Below are positions 9,100-17,990 of a DNA stretch of 64,000 nucleotides, piece by piece; within the stretch, counting starts at the first letter, position 1, and the number at the start of each line of letters is the position of its first letter. The position numbers and the translations under genes were made by a program. The stretch comes from Draconibacterium aestuarii (GTDB lineage Bacteria > Bacteroidota > Bacteroidia > Bacteroidales > Prolixibacteraceae): positions 57,719-121,718 of the forward strand of contig JAPOHD010000030.1 in NCBI GenBank assembly GCA_026671195.1, given 5' to 3'. The notes beneath the pieces are model-generated. The model searched no databases. It was not told the origin of the DNA and saw only the letters and a list, made by a program, of their open reading frames with translations.

Positions 9100-10281
9100 A
9101 TGCATCAAAAAGCACCTTATCTTTTATTCATTTCAATTTTATTTTTGAGCGGTTTTTCGTGCAAAACGACTAAAACCGAAACTCCCGAAAAATGGAGTAT
9201 AAAAATGGCCGATGCCGTTATGCAGCGATATGACACGCTTGCCTATTACAACGGAAGAACACGTGCCGGCTGGTCGTACGATGTCTCTTTGCTGGGGGCT
9301 GCTATTGACAAACTGGGTGACACTGATCCAAAATATTCGGCCTATTTAAAAACTTTTATCGACATGTTGGTTGACGAAAATGGCCACATTGAACGCTACG
9401 AGATGGATAAATACAACATCGATTTAATTCGCCCGGCCACTACCCTTTTTACGCTGGCCCAAAAAACCGGCGAAGAAAAATACAAAAAAGCCATTCCGCA
9501 GTTTGTCACTCAAATGGAAAGTCACCCGAAAACCCAAAATGGCTGTTACTGGCACAAATTGCGATATCCTTCGCAGGTTTGGCTCGATGGAGTTTACATG
9601 GGCCTACCTTTTCTGGCTGAATATGCAAAAGAGTACGTTCAGCCACAGTGGTTCGACGTTGTAACACATGAAATCAGTACGGTTTATGATGTAACACTCG
9701 ATGCGAAAACGGGACTTTTATACCATGCCTGGGATGAAAGCAAGGAACAAAAATGGAGCAATCAGGAAACCGGTCAGTCGCCCCATTTCTGGAGCCGTGC
9801 TATGGGCTGGTATGTAATGGCAATTGTGGATGTACTCGACTTTTTACCCGAAGAACATCCCGACCGAGCAGAATTAATCAACATTCTAAAAAAAACACTC
9901 GACGCTTTAATTCAGGTACGCGACCCCAAAACCGGAGTTTGGTACCAGGTTCTTGATCGTGTTGGCGAAGACCGAAACTATCCGGAGGGATCAGGAACGG
10001 CAATGTATATTTATGCCATGGCAAAAGGAGCTAAAATGGGCTACATCAATAATTCGTATCTGGAGCTGGCCAATGCTGCTTTCGATGATATGCTTAAAAC
10101 CTTTGTGATAACTGATGATGACGGAATGCCCAGCATGGTCAATATTTGCGGGAGTTGTGGTTTGGGAGGAAATCCATACCGAGACGGATCATATGACTAT
10201 TATGTTACCGAAAAAATTGTAAAAAACGATACAAAAGGAGTTGGCCCGTTTATTTTGGCGGCCATTGAACTCGACCGCTAA
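9100..10281 (+). CDS. GH105 unsaturated rhamnogalacturonyl hydrolase, lipoprotein
   Basis: This 393-residue lipoprotein (lipobox ending GFSC, Cys21) belongs to GH105 (YteR-like). These enzymes remove the 4,5-unsaturated galacturonosyl residue left at the non-reducing end by pectate or rhamnogalacturonan lyases. The alpha/alpha-barrel landmarks are present: RAGWSYDVSLLGAA, the catalytic Asp163 in VWLDGVYMGLPFLAEY, HFWSRAMGWYVMA and YPEGSGTAMYIYAMAKG. Length is typical. It is co-oriented six bases after the broken glycosidase and 15 bases before the CotH gene, so it is probably in the same LacI-controlled operon. Confidence 0.92.
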   Translation: MHQKAPYLLFISILFLSGFSCKTTKTETPEKWSIKMADAVMQRYDTLAYYNGRTRAGWSYDVSLLGAAIDKLGDTDPKYSAYLKTFIDMLVDENGHIERYEMDKYNIDLIRPATTLFTLAQKTGEEKYKKAIPQFVTQMESHPKTQNGCYWHKLRYPSQVWLDGVYMGLPFLAEYAKEYVQPQWFDVVTHEISTVYDVTLDAKTGLLYHAWDESKEQKWSNQETGQSPHFWSRAMGWYVMAIVDVLDFLPEEHPDRAELINILKKTLDALIQVRDPKTGVWYQVLDRVGEDRNYPEGSGTAMYIYAMAKGAKMGYINNSYLELANAAFDDMLKTFVITDDDGMPSMVNICGSCGLGGNPYRDGSYDYYVTEKIVKNDTKGVGPFILAAIELDR

Positions 10282-10296
10282 ACAACACTTACATTC

Positions 10297-13032
10297 ATGC
10301 AAAAATCAATCCTTTTGAAGTCTGGCTTTTTTATTCTGCTGGTAGTAAATACTACCTTCCTTTTTGCTGAAAGTCAAAAAATTCTGATCAATGAATTTAT
10401 GGCCATTAACTCAACTATTATCACCGACGAAGATGGCGACGACAGCGACTGGATTGAATTGTTTAATCCGGGAGAAGAAGATGTAAATTTAAAGGGATGG
10501 TTTCTTACAGATAAAACCGATAATTTACAAAAATGGGAGTTCCCTGAAATTACAATTGAATCGGGAAAATACCTGCTTGTGTTTGCATCCGAAAAAAAAC
10601 GGGATGATCCGGTTGGTGAATTGCACACCAATTTTAAACTTTCAGGCTCCGGCGAGTTTCTGGCCATTGTGGAACCCGACGGAACAATTTCGCACTCGTA
10701 CGGTGAAATGTATCCGGCACAACGCGAAGACATTTCGTATGGGATTTACCAGGGACAAGTGGTATTTTTTGATAAACCAACACCCGGAGCCCAAAATATT
10801 CTGGGAAATCTGGTTCAGGCTCCGCAGTTTAGCAAAACCCGTGGTTTTTATGATGCACCTTTTCAGGTAACACTTTCGGCTGTTGGCAGCGGAAATAAAA
10901 TTTATTATACAACCAACGGCACACGTCCTACCGCTGAAACAGGCACATCGTATACAGGTTCAGTAAACATTACCACTACCACCCCATTAAGTGCGGTTGC
11001 TGTTAATTCTGAAGGAGTAGCAAGTGAGGTTATCTCGCACAGCTATTTTTTCATCAGCGACATTGTAAAACAATCAAACACCCAATCAGGCTATCCGGCA
11101 ACCTGGGGACCATTAAAATTTGGTGCCGGCAATGCCCCCGCCGATTACGAAATGGATCCCCAAATATGTAACAGCAACGATTACAAAAATTTGATGGACG
11201 AAGCATTAACCTCCATTCCTACTCTTTCGGTTGTTACTAATCCTGGCTTTCTTTTCTCTCACGAGTTAAATCAGGTAAGCGGCGGAATTTATATCTACAC
11301 GGGAAATACCGGGCAAGGTTATGCCGGAAAAGATTGGGAACGCCCCGCTTCTGTGGAATATTATGATCCGGCCAACAACAAACAGTTTCAGGTAAATTGC
11401 GGCTTGCGATTACACGGTGGCAACAGCAGAATTCCGGACAACAGCGCCAAACATTCGTTTCGTTTATCATTTCGAAGTATGTATGGCCCTTCAAAACTGA
11501 ATTACAATCTGTTTGATGAAGAAACAGCTACCAATGAATTTAACTCGCTTGTACTGCGTGCCGGATACAATTATTCGTGGATGACAAATGTTCCGGGTTC
11601 AAGAAGAAATGCACAATTTTTACGCGATCCTTTTGCAAAGGGCGCACAGCGGGCAATCGGACAGGTATCAGCACACGAACGCTTTGTTCACTTGTACTTA
11701 AATGGTATATACTGGGGATTATATAACATTTCAGAAAAGCTAACCAACGATTTTATGGAATCGTACATGGGCGGAAACGAAGATGATTTCGACATTATCA
11801 AAGATCATGGCGGACAAGTTGATGGATATTGGCAGGCCTGGAGTGCTTTATACAATCAGGCAAAAGCCGGTTTGGCGAGCAATACAAATTATCAAAAGGT
11901 TCAGGGTAAAAATCCGGATGGCACTGTAAACACAAGCTATGACAATCTTTTAGACATTACCCATTTGATTGGTTACATGCAATACAATATGTATATCGGC
12001 AATCTCGACTGGGACCATAACAACTGGATAGCTGCACGAAACCGGGTAAGCAACGAAGCAGGATTTCGTTTTTTCGCCTGGGATGCTGAAACATCACTTA
12101 CCAGTGTGAACACCAATATTGTAGACGAGAACAACGAAGGGAATCCAAGTTGGTTTTACCAGCTTTTACAGGATAACGAAGACTTCCGGATTCTTTTTGC
12201 AGACCAGATACAAAAGAACTTTTTTGATGGCGGCGCTTTAACACCCGAACCGTGTATTGAACGTTACACGCAACTTGCAAATGAAATTGACCTTGCCATA
12301 ATTGCTGAATCTGCTCGTTGGGGAGATTACCGAAAAGATGTTATGCCTTCTGATTACGACCGTATTTTATATACACGGAATGATCATTGGCTGCCCCAGA
12401 AGGAATATTTGATAAACAATTATTTCCCTTATCGTACAAATATTGTGGTGAATCAGTTTCGCCAAATTGGTTTATTCCCGAACATTGAAGCGCCGGTGTT
12501 TAGTCATGCAGGAGGAGAAATGAATTCAGCAATTAACCTGGGAATGACTACCAATTACGGCGACATTTATTATACTACCGATGGCAGCGACCCGCGTGAA
12601 TCGATCACCTCGAATGTTTCGTCATTGGCGCAACTATTCACCAGCGAACTCCCTTTATCCACAGACATTACAGTGAAAGCAAGGGCAAAATCGGGGAGCG
12701 AATGGTCGCCAATAACCGAAGCTACTTTTAAATTTGGTGAGTTCACCACAATAAATGAGTTGATTGTACACAACAACATCAACCATGGAAATTATCCAAA
12801 TCCATTCAGTGCATCAACAGAAATATTTTACACACTTCCCGCTAACGGGCAACTACAAATTGACATTATTTCGATTGATGGCCGACTTGTTAAAAGGGTT
12901 TTTGACGGTTATCAGCTTCAGGGCTACAATTCAGTAAAATGGAATCCTGAATCACAGGAGTCAGGCATGTACATTTATCGCATCAATTTCGAGAATCAAA
13001 ACTATTTCGGAAAAATCATTCGGAAACAATAA
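10297..13032 (+). CDS. T9SS-exported lamin-tail / CotH-like protein
   Basis: The protein has 911 residues. In order: signal peptide (1-24), a lamin-tail domain (~27-150; ILINEFMAIN, DWIELFNPG, LKGWFLTD), a chitobiase-type Fn3-like sandwich (~165-255; KIYYTTNGTRPTAETG), a CotH-like region (~300-640; RLHGGNSR, DFDIIKDHGG, WDHNNWIAARN, FFAWDAETSL), a second Fn3-like repeat (DIYYTTDGSDPRE) and a type A T9SS sorting domain (~830-911; NYPNPFSASTEIFY ... GMYIYRINFE). CotH proteins in Bacillus spore coats are atypical kinases that phosphorylate coat proteins; whether this extracellular relative is an active kinase is unknown. It is the last gene of the GH106-like/GH105 operon and is followed by a strong hairpin. 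Its role in polysaccharide use is obscure, perhaps substrate binding or surface display. Confidence 0.82.
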   Translation: MQKSILLKSGFFILLVVNTTFLFAESQKILINEFMAINSTIITDEDGDDSDWIELFNPGEEDVNLKGWFLTDKTDNLQKWEFPEITIESGKYLLVFASEKKRDDPVGELHTNFKLSGSGEFLAIVEPDGTISHSYGEMYPAQREDISYGIYQGQVVFFDKPTPGAQNILGNLVQAPQFSKTRGFYDAPFQVTLSAVGSGNKIYYTTNGTRPTAETGTSYTGSVNITTTTPLSAVAVNSEGVASEVISHSYFFISDIVKQSNTQSGYPATWGPLKFGAGNAPADYEMDPQICNSNDYKNLMDEALTSIPTLSVVTNPGFLFSHELNQVSGGIYIYTGNTGQGYAGKDWERPASVEYYDPANNKQFQVNCGLRLHGGNSRIPDNSAKHSFRLSFRSMYGPSKLNYNLFDEETATNEFNSLVLRAGYNYSWMTNVPGSRRNAQFLRDPFAKGAQRAIGQVSAHERFVHLYLNGIYWGLYNISEKLTNDFMESYMGGNEDDFDIIKDHGGQVDGYWQAWSALYNQAKAGLASNTNYQKVQGKNPDGTVNTSYDNLLDITHLIGYMQYNMYIGNLDWDHNNWIAARNRVSNEAGFRFFAWDAETSLTSVNTNIVDENNEGNPSWFYQLLQDNEDFRILFADQIQKNFFDGGALTPEPCIERYTQLANEIDLAIIAESARWGDYRKDVMPSDYDRILYTRNDHWLPQKEYLINNYFPYRTNIVVNQFRQIGLFPNIEAPVFSHAGGEMNSAINLGMTTNYGDIYYTTDGSDPRESITSNVSSLAQLFTSELPLSTDITVKARAKSGSEWSPITEATFKFGEFTTINELIVHNNINHGNYPNPFSASTEIFYTLPANGQLQIDIISIDGRLVKRVFDGYQLQGYNSVKWNPESQESGMYIYRINFENQNYFGKIIRKQ

Positions 13033-13067
13033 GCGGTTTCGCTGTCACCTATTTTCTCCCCATCTTT

Positions 13068-13107
13068 CTATTCGATTTTTGCACTGAAAACTGCAAAAAT
13101 CGAATAG
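13068..13107 (+). terminator. Strong hairpin after the CotH gene
   Basis: A perfect 16-bp inverted repeat (13068-13083 with 13092-13107, arm CTATTCGATTTTTGCA) has an 8-base loop. It lies 35 bases past the stop codon of the CotH gene. There is no long T run after it, so it may be a terminator or an mRNA 3'-end stabiliser. It separates the LacI-controlled operon from the DeoR-led one. Confidence 0.6.
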
Positions 13108-13212
13108 TCTATTTACATTAAACACAAAAAAACCAGAAGTTTTGTCATCTCATCCATTCCAAAACACCAGCAATTGTTAGCAATTAATTAGGAATCAACA
13201 ATTTTATTCTTA

Positions 13213-13248
13213 TTTGTTTTTACTTTCGATTTTTTTCGTTTAGTTTTG
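13213..13248 (+). promoter_or_regulatory. Predicted promoter of the DeoR-led operon
   Basis: TAGTTTTG at 13241-13248 matches TAnnTTTG exactly, 22 bases before the start codon at 13271. The nearest upstream TTTG is at 13213-13216, giving a 24-base spacer, somewhat longer than usual. No other good promoter is seen between 13108 and 13270. Confidence 0.5.
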
Positions 13249-13270
13249 AATAACCAAAATAACGAAAGAA

Positions 13271-14038
13271 ATGCTTGCAAATCAACGTCGTGATAAAATA
13301 CTTGAGCTTCTGAAAGAAGATGGTTCAGCTAAAGTGATCAAACTGTCCAAAATATTTAAGGTTTCTGAAGTAACAATTCGTCAGGATCTGGAAAAACTTG
13401 AAAAGGATGGTTTTATAAAACGCGAACATGGAGGAGCTTTCCTGAAAAACGTGGAAGACAGTGTAAAATCGTTTATTCCGCTTAATAAGGACAACCTGGA
13501 CAAAAAACAGATTATTGGCAAAGTAGCTGCCGATCTGATTGAAACAGGTGAAATCATCATTCTTGATTCGGGTTCTACAACCACAGAAATTGCCAAAAAC
13601 CTGATCGGCAGAAAAGGAATTACTGTAATTACAAATGCCTTAAACATTGCATTGATGTTGGGGGCAGAATCGGGAATTGAAGTAATTGTTACAGGTGGCG
13701 AATTTAAGCCGCCAACACTTTCACTTACCGGGCAAAAAGCAGCTACTTTTTTTGAAGACATTCATGTGGACAAGTTATTCCTTGCAACAGCCGGAATTTC
13801 GTTACGATCGGGACTTACCTACCCAAGTATCAGCGACATTGTTGTCAAAAAAGCAATGATTGATGCAGCCGACACTACCTACCTGGTTGCCGACTCAAGC
13901 AAAATTGGGAAAAATGCTTTTGCAAGTCTGGGTGCACTGTCTTTAATCGATTACATCATCACCGATGAAGCTATTGATAAAAACCGGCTTCAGCTTTTCC
14001 GCGATCACGAAATAGAAATATTAATTGCCAAAAAATAA
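13271..14038 (+). CDS. DeoR-family transcriptional regulator
   Basis: This 255-residue regulator has an N-terminal DeoR helix-turn-helix (SKIFKVSEVTIRQDLEKLEKD, residues ~27-47, followed by GFIKREHGGA) and a C-terminal sugar-phosphate sensor domain of the ribose-5-phosphate-isomerase-like fold (ILDSGSTTTEIAKNL, GGEFKPPTLSLTG, KVADSSKIGK-like segment LVADSSKIGKNAF). The family usually represses sugar catabolic operons until a phosphorylated intermediate binds. It is the first gene of the kinase/isomerase/transketolase/ABC operon, 20 bases ahead of the kinase, so it is most likely its local repressor. The effector would be the kinase product; this is inference. Confidence 0.93.
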   Translation: MLANQRRDKILELLKEDGSAKVIKLSKIFKVSEVTIRQDLEKLEKDGFIKREHGGAFLKNVEDSVKSFIPLNKDNLDKKQIIGKVAADLIETGEIIILDSGSTTTEIAKNLIGRKGITVITNALNIALMLGAESGIEVIVTGGEFKPPTLSLTGQKAATFFEDIHVDKLFLATAGISLRSGLTYPSISDIVVKKAMIDAADTTYLVADSSKIGKNAFASLGALSLIDYIITDEAIDKNRLQLFRDHEIEILIAKK

Positions 14039-14058
14039 AAAGATTACCAGCCTGTTTT

Positions 14059-15552
14059 ATGAATCAATCAAAACAATACATAATAACCATCGATCAAAGT
14101 ACATCAGCAACAAAAGTAATGTTGTTTAATAAAAAGGCTGAACTGGTCGAACGAATCAGCATTCCGCATCAGCAGTACTATCCGCAGGATGGTTTTGTTG
14201 AACACGATGCAGCGAAAATATTCAGCAATGTTATTTCAGGCTTAAACACCTTGATTTCGAAAACAAAAGTACAGGAATCGGACATTGCAGGAATTGGCAT
14301 TACCAACCAACGTGAAACCTCACTGATTTGGGATAAAACCTCAGGAAAACCAGTTGCAAATGCGGCAGTATGGCAATGCCAGCGTGGAGCCGCGCTTTGC
14401 AAAGAGCTGCTCGAAACCGCATGGAATCAAAAAATTAAAAAGAAAACCGGTTTGCGCATCGATCCCTATTTTTCGGCAAGCAAATTAAGCTGGATCATGC
14501 AAAATACAGCGGGACTGGCAGAAAAAGCCCAAAGCGGGGATTTAATGCTGGGAACCATGGACAGTTGGTTGCTGTACAAACTTACGGGTGGCAAAGTGCA
14601 TGCCACCGATTATTCGAACGCCTGCCGTACCATGCTTTTTAATATACATACTTTGGAGTGGGACAGCGAAATTCTGGACTTGTTCCAATTGCATGCTTCC
14701 ATGTTTCCTGAAGTAAAATTTAGCGATGAAGTGTTCGGCTACACCGATTCTTCGGTTGTTTTTGAAAATCCAATAGCCATTTCAGGTCTGATTGGTGACT
14801 CGCACGGGGCCCTCTTCGGTCAAAATTGTTTTACTCCCGGCATGGCAAAATCTACCTACGGAACCGGCTCTTCTATGATGATGAACATTGGAGAAGACGC
14901 ACTGGATGCTCCTGAAGGTTTGGTAACATCGGTTGGTTATAGCCGCGACAAAAAGATACATTACGTTTTTGAAGGGAATATTCACTGTACCGGAGACACA
15001 CTTAACTGGTTAAAAAACGAAGTTCAGCTAATCTCCGATGCTTCGGAAACAGAGCCGCTGGCCAATTCGGTAGAGAATAACAACGGAGTGTACCTTGTTC
15101 CGGCTTTTGTTGGGTTGGGAGCTCCTTACTGGGACAACGATGCACGCGCTTGTCTTTCGGGAATGCCGCGAAACACCACCAAAGCACACATTGTAAGAGC
15201 TGCGTTGGAAAGTATCGCCTACCAGGTAAAAGATCTGGTTTCGCTGATGGAAGAAAAAGGGGGTATTCCCTTAAAAGAACTGCGTGTTGATGGCGGGCCA
15301 ACCCGTAATAATTTTTTGATGCAGTTTCAATCGGATATACTAAGCCGCGAAGTAGTTTGTTCCAACATCGAAGAAATTTCGGCACTGGGTGCAACTTTTT
15401 TGGCCGGACTTGCAACAGGTTTCTGGAACGATCTGGAGGAAATAGAAGCGCTTCGAAAAGCAGGAAAAGTATTCCAACCAAAAATGGAAAAAGAAACAAT
15501 AGCAATTCTGGAAGCAGGATGGAAAAAGGCGGTTGAGCGAACACGACTTTAG
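14059..15552 (+). CDS. FGGY-family carbohydrate kinase, glycerol-kinase-like with altered pocket
   Basis: The 497-residue protein follows E. coli GlpK almost block for block (GITNQRETSLIWDKTSGKP, WQCQR, DPYFSASKLSWI, TDYSNACRTMLFNIHTLEWD, VDGGPTRNNFLMQFQSDIL). GlpK binds glycerol with R83, E84, W103, Y135, D245 and Q246, and F270 walls the pocket. Here R85, E86, W105, Y137 and the catalytic D247 are kept, but Q246 is replaced by Ser248 (GDSHGA) and F270 by Ser272 (YGTGSSMM). That gives a larger, more polar pocket, so a ketose such as a pentulose is more likely than glycerol. It lies between the DeoR regulator and an aldose-isomerase-like gene, consistent with ketose phosphorylation. Glycerol or another polyol cannot be excluded from sequence. 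Confidence 0.85.
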   Translation: MNQSKQYIITIDQSTSATKVMLFNKKAELVERISIPHQQYYPQDGFVEHDAAKIFSNVISGLNTLISKTKVQESDIAGIGITNQRETSLIWDKTSGKPVANAAVWQCQRGAALCKELLETAWNQKIKKKTGLRIDPYFSASKLSWIMQNTAGLAEKAQSGDLMLGTMDSWLLYKLTGGKVHATDYSNACRTMLFNIHTLEWDSEILDLFQLHASMFPEVKFSDEVFGYTDSSVVFENPIAISGLIGDSHGALFGQNCFTPGMAKSTYGTGSSMMMNIGEDALDAPEGLVTSVGYSRDKKIHYVFEGNIHCTGDTLNWLKNEVQLISDASETEPLANSVENNNGVYLVPAFVGLGAPYWDNDARACLSGMPRNTTKAHIVRAALESIAYQVKDLVSLMEEKGGIPLKELRVDGGPTRNNFLMQFQSDILSREVVCSNIEEISALGATFLAGLATGFWNDLEEIEALRKAGKVFQPKMEKETIAILEAGWKKAVERTRL

Positions 15553-15579
15553 AATAATAAAAACATAATAAAAAATACA

Positions 15580-16995
15580 ATGAAACAGACAAAACAAACA
15601 TTTGGCGTAATTATAGCCACACGTAACATTTTTAATTCGAAACTGGCTACAGAAGCACGAGCCAAAGTGCTTCACAAACTCGACAAAATGGGATTCGGAA
15701 CGGTAATTTTACCTGCAGAAGAAACACCAACAGGAAACATTGAAGGTTATGCTGATGCAGTAAAATGTGCAAAATATTTCAAAGACCATGCTGATGTTAT
15801 TGAGGGAATCGTTGTGGTTCTGCCTAATTTTGGCGACGAACTCGGAGTGGTAAATTCCATTAAAATGTCGGGTTTAAACGTACCTGTTTTGGTTCAGGCA
15901 GTTGACGACGATAATGATAAAGTGGATGTTAAAAGCCGCCGCGATGCGTTCTGCGGAAAACTATCGGTTTGTAACAACTTTTATCAGTACGGAATTAAAT
16001 TTACCGATACCATTTACCACACTTACAGTCTCGACAGCGAAGAATTTACAACAGACATCAACAAATTTGCAGGCATTTGCCGCGTTGTTAAAGGCTTGCA
16101 AGGATTACGTGTTGGAGCCATCGGAACCCGTCCAATCGGTTTTCAAACCATGCGTTTCAGCGAAAAGTTATTGCAAAAATACGGCATTACCATTGTTCCG
16201 GTTGATATGTCGGAAATTATTGCTGCAGCCGAAAAAATCAGCGACACCGATCCTGCTGTTCTCGCTAAAGTGGAAGACATTCAAAACTACGGAACGTGCA
16301 CCATTGCACACAAAGGCAAAATTGCAAAACAAGCACGTTTTGGTTTGGCAGTTGAAAACTGGATTCAGGAAAATAACATTGATATCTCAGCCATTCAATG
16401 TTGGGAATCGCTGGAGAAAAACTTTGGTTGTGCAGCCTGTGTATCCATGAGTATGATGGGCGAAAAACTGATGCCGTCGGCTTGTGAAGTTGATGTGGCC
16501 GGAACCATTTCGATGTATGCACTGGCACTGGCAGCGCAAACTCCTTCGGCCATTTTAGACTGGAACAACAATTTTGCAGAAGACCGCAACAAGGTAGTTT
16601 GCACTCACTGCAGTAATTATCCAAAATCATTTTTCCAAAATGAAATTGAAATTGGAAGCCTCGACGTACTGGGAACTGTTTTGGGTAGTGAAGATACTTT
16701 TGGTGCCGTAAAAGGAAAAGTTGCAGCCGGAAATATGACTTACTTCCGTATCTCAACCGACGATACTAAAGGTTTGATAAAATCGTACCTGGGCGAAGGA
16801 GAAATGACTGACGATCCTTATGGAATGGACGGCGGTATTGCAGTTTGCGAAATTCCAAATCTGCAAAACCTGATGAAATACATGTGCAAAAACGGATTTG
16901 AACACCATGTTGCAATGGTTCGTGGTAATGTTTCTGAAATTCTGGAAGAAGCCATCGGAAACTACCTTGGCTGGGATTTGTACAAGCACGAATAA
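15580..16995 (+). CDS. L-fucose/L-arabinose isomerase-family sugar isomerase
   Basis: The 471-residue protein resembles the fucose/arabinose isomerase superfamily: N-terminal alpha/beta domains (~1-170), a central segment (RVGAIGTRPIGFQTMRFSE) and a C-terminal catalytic part. Probable metal or catalytic residues are E276 (QCWESL), E303/D305 (ACEVDVAG) and H442/H443 (EHHVAMVRGN). It is shorter than FucI (~590) and close to AraA (~500), and is not an orthologue of either by eye. These enzymes interconvert aldoses and ketoses with a divalent metal. Placed after an FGGY kinase and before a split transketolase, it should convert the imported aldose to the ketose that the kinase phosphorylates. The substrate is not known; D-apiose is the favoured candidate from context. 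Confidence 0.82.
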   Translation: MKQTKQTFGVIIATRNIFNSKLATEARAKVLHKLDKMGFGTVILPAEETPTGNIEGYADAVKCAKYFKDHADVIEGIVVVLPNFGDELGVVNSIKMSGLNVPVLVQAVDDDNDKVDVKSRRDAFCGKLSVCNNFYQYGIKFTDTIYHTYSLDSEEFTTDINKFAGICRVVKGLQGLRVGAIGTRPIGFQTMRFSEKLLQKYGITIVPVDMSEIIAAAEKISDTDPAVLAKVEDIQNYGTCTIAHKGKIAKQARFGLAVENWIQENNIDISAIQCWESLEKNFGCAACVSMSMMGEKLMPSACEVDVAGTISMYALALAAQTPSAILDWNNNFAEDRNKVVCTHCSNYPKSFFQNEIEIGSLDVLGTVLGSEDTFGAVKGKVAAGNMTYFRISTDDTKGLIKSYLGEGEMTDDPYGMDGGIAVCEIPNLQNLMKYMCKNGFEHHVAMVRGNVSEILEEAIGNYLGWDLYKHE

Positions 16996-17040
16996 GAAAG
17001 GAAGCTGTAAGAATATGTCAAAGTTTTTTTTGTTTCATGT

Positions 17041-17118
17041 TGTCATTTCGAAGGAGAAACGACTGAGAAATCTGTTCCAGATGTAGGAGATTTCTCCTCA
17101 TTCTTCGTCGAAATGACA
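17041..17118. repeat. Palindromic REP-like intergenic element inside the operon
   Basis: Outer arms TGTCATTTCGA (17041-17051) and its reverse complement (17108-17118) enclose a second pair built on GAGAAATCT / AGATTTCTC, giving a 78-bp imperfect hairpin. The sequence is of the dispersed REP type common in Bacteroidota intergenic regions. It fills most of the 146-157-bp gap between the isomerase and transketolase genes, the largest gap in this otherwise tight operon, and could form a stem in the transcript. Confidence 0.75.
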
Positions 17119-17150
17119 TCTTACAGTCTCACTAATAATTATTGGAAGAA

Positions 17151-17990
17151 ATGAATAAATATACTGATCTGGAACTCCAGATAAAATCTGTCAAATACAG
17201 AAAAGCACTTTTAAAATACATCAAAATCGCCAATGCAGGTCACACAGGTGGAAGCCTTTCGTGTACCGACATTTTAAACGTTTTATACAACGATGTAATG
17301 AATGTGTCACCTGAAAATTTTCACGATAACAACCGCGATCGATACATTCAAAGCAAAGGGCACTCGGTTGAAGCATTTTACGTGGTATTAGCCGACAAGG
17401 GATTTTTCCCTGCAAGCGATTTGAAAACCATGTGTAAATATCAGTCGAAATACATCGGACATCCTACCCGAAAAGTAAACGGCATTGAATTTAATACCGG
17501 CGGACTTGGACACGGTTTGCCAATTAGTGCAGGTATTGCAAAAGCCGGAAAAATGGACAATGCCCCATATAAAGTATTTACCTTACTGGGCGACGGCGAA
17601 CTGGCAGAAGGTTCAAACTGGGAAGGAGCCATGATGGCCGCACATTACAAACTTGATAATCTTGTTGCTATTCTCGATCATAATGCTTTGCAAATTACAG
17701 GCACCAACCGCGAAGTGTGCAGCCCCTATCCCATTGATGAAAAATTTAAAGCGTTTGGCTGGGAAGTTCTGGAGGTTGATGGAAACAACATTTCTCAATT
17801 AAGAGAAACGTTTGCAAAAGTTCCATCGCATGAAGGCAGACCAACCTTAATAATTGCCAATACGGTAAAAGGGAAAGGTGTGAGTTTTATGGAAGATGTA
17901 AAAAAATGGCACCACGGAGTTCCTTCCGACGAACAATACGAACAAGCCATAAATGAACTAGATGCAGAACTTGAAAAATTAGAAGCATGA
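17151..17990 (+). CDS. Split transketolase, N-terminal (TPP-binding) subunit
   Basis: The ~279-residue protein is the thiamine-diphosphate-binding half of a transketolase. It has the GDG...N TPP/Mg motif (GDGELAEG at 147-154, N178) and the family's conserved histidines (H31 in AGHTGG, H71, H103, H121). An upstream in-frame TTG exists at 17142, but ATG 17151 preceded by GGAAGAA is the better start. The stop overlaps the start of the C-terminal subunit (ATGA at 17987), indicating translational coupling and a 1:1 complex. The pair would transfer a two-carbon unit from a ketose phosphate to an aldose phosphate. In this operon the likely donor is the kinase product. Confidence 0.92.
   Translation: MNKYTDLELQIKSVKYRKALLKYIKIANAGHTGGSLSCTDILNVLYNDVMNVSPENFHDNNRDRYIQSKGHSVEAFYVVLADKGFFPASDLKTMCKYQSKYIGHPTRKVNGIEFNTGGLGHGLPISAGIAKAGKMDNAPYKVFTLLGDGELAEGSNWEGAMMAAHYKLDNLVAILDHNALQITGTNREVCSPYPIDEKFKAFGWEVLEVDGNNISQLRETFAKVPSHEGRPTLIIANTVKGKGVSFMEDVKKWHHGVPSDEQYEQAINELDAELEKLEA

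Noticed and set aside
14059-15552. Calling the FGGY protein a standard glycerol kinase
   Set aside because: Two substrate-pocket residues differ and no glycerol facilitator or glycerol-3-phosphate dehydrogenase is nearby.
15002-15675. Long antisense ORFs (111-199 residues) opposite the kinase/isomerase junction
   Set aside because: They are shadows of two well-supported genes, rich in Cys, Phe and Leu with no domain.
16265-16756. 163-residue antisense ORF in the isomerase gene
   Set aside because: It lies completely inside a conserved coding sequence and has shadow-like composition.
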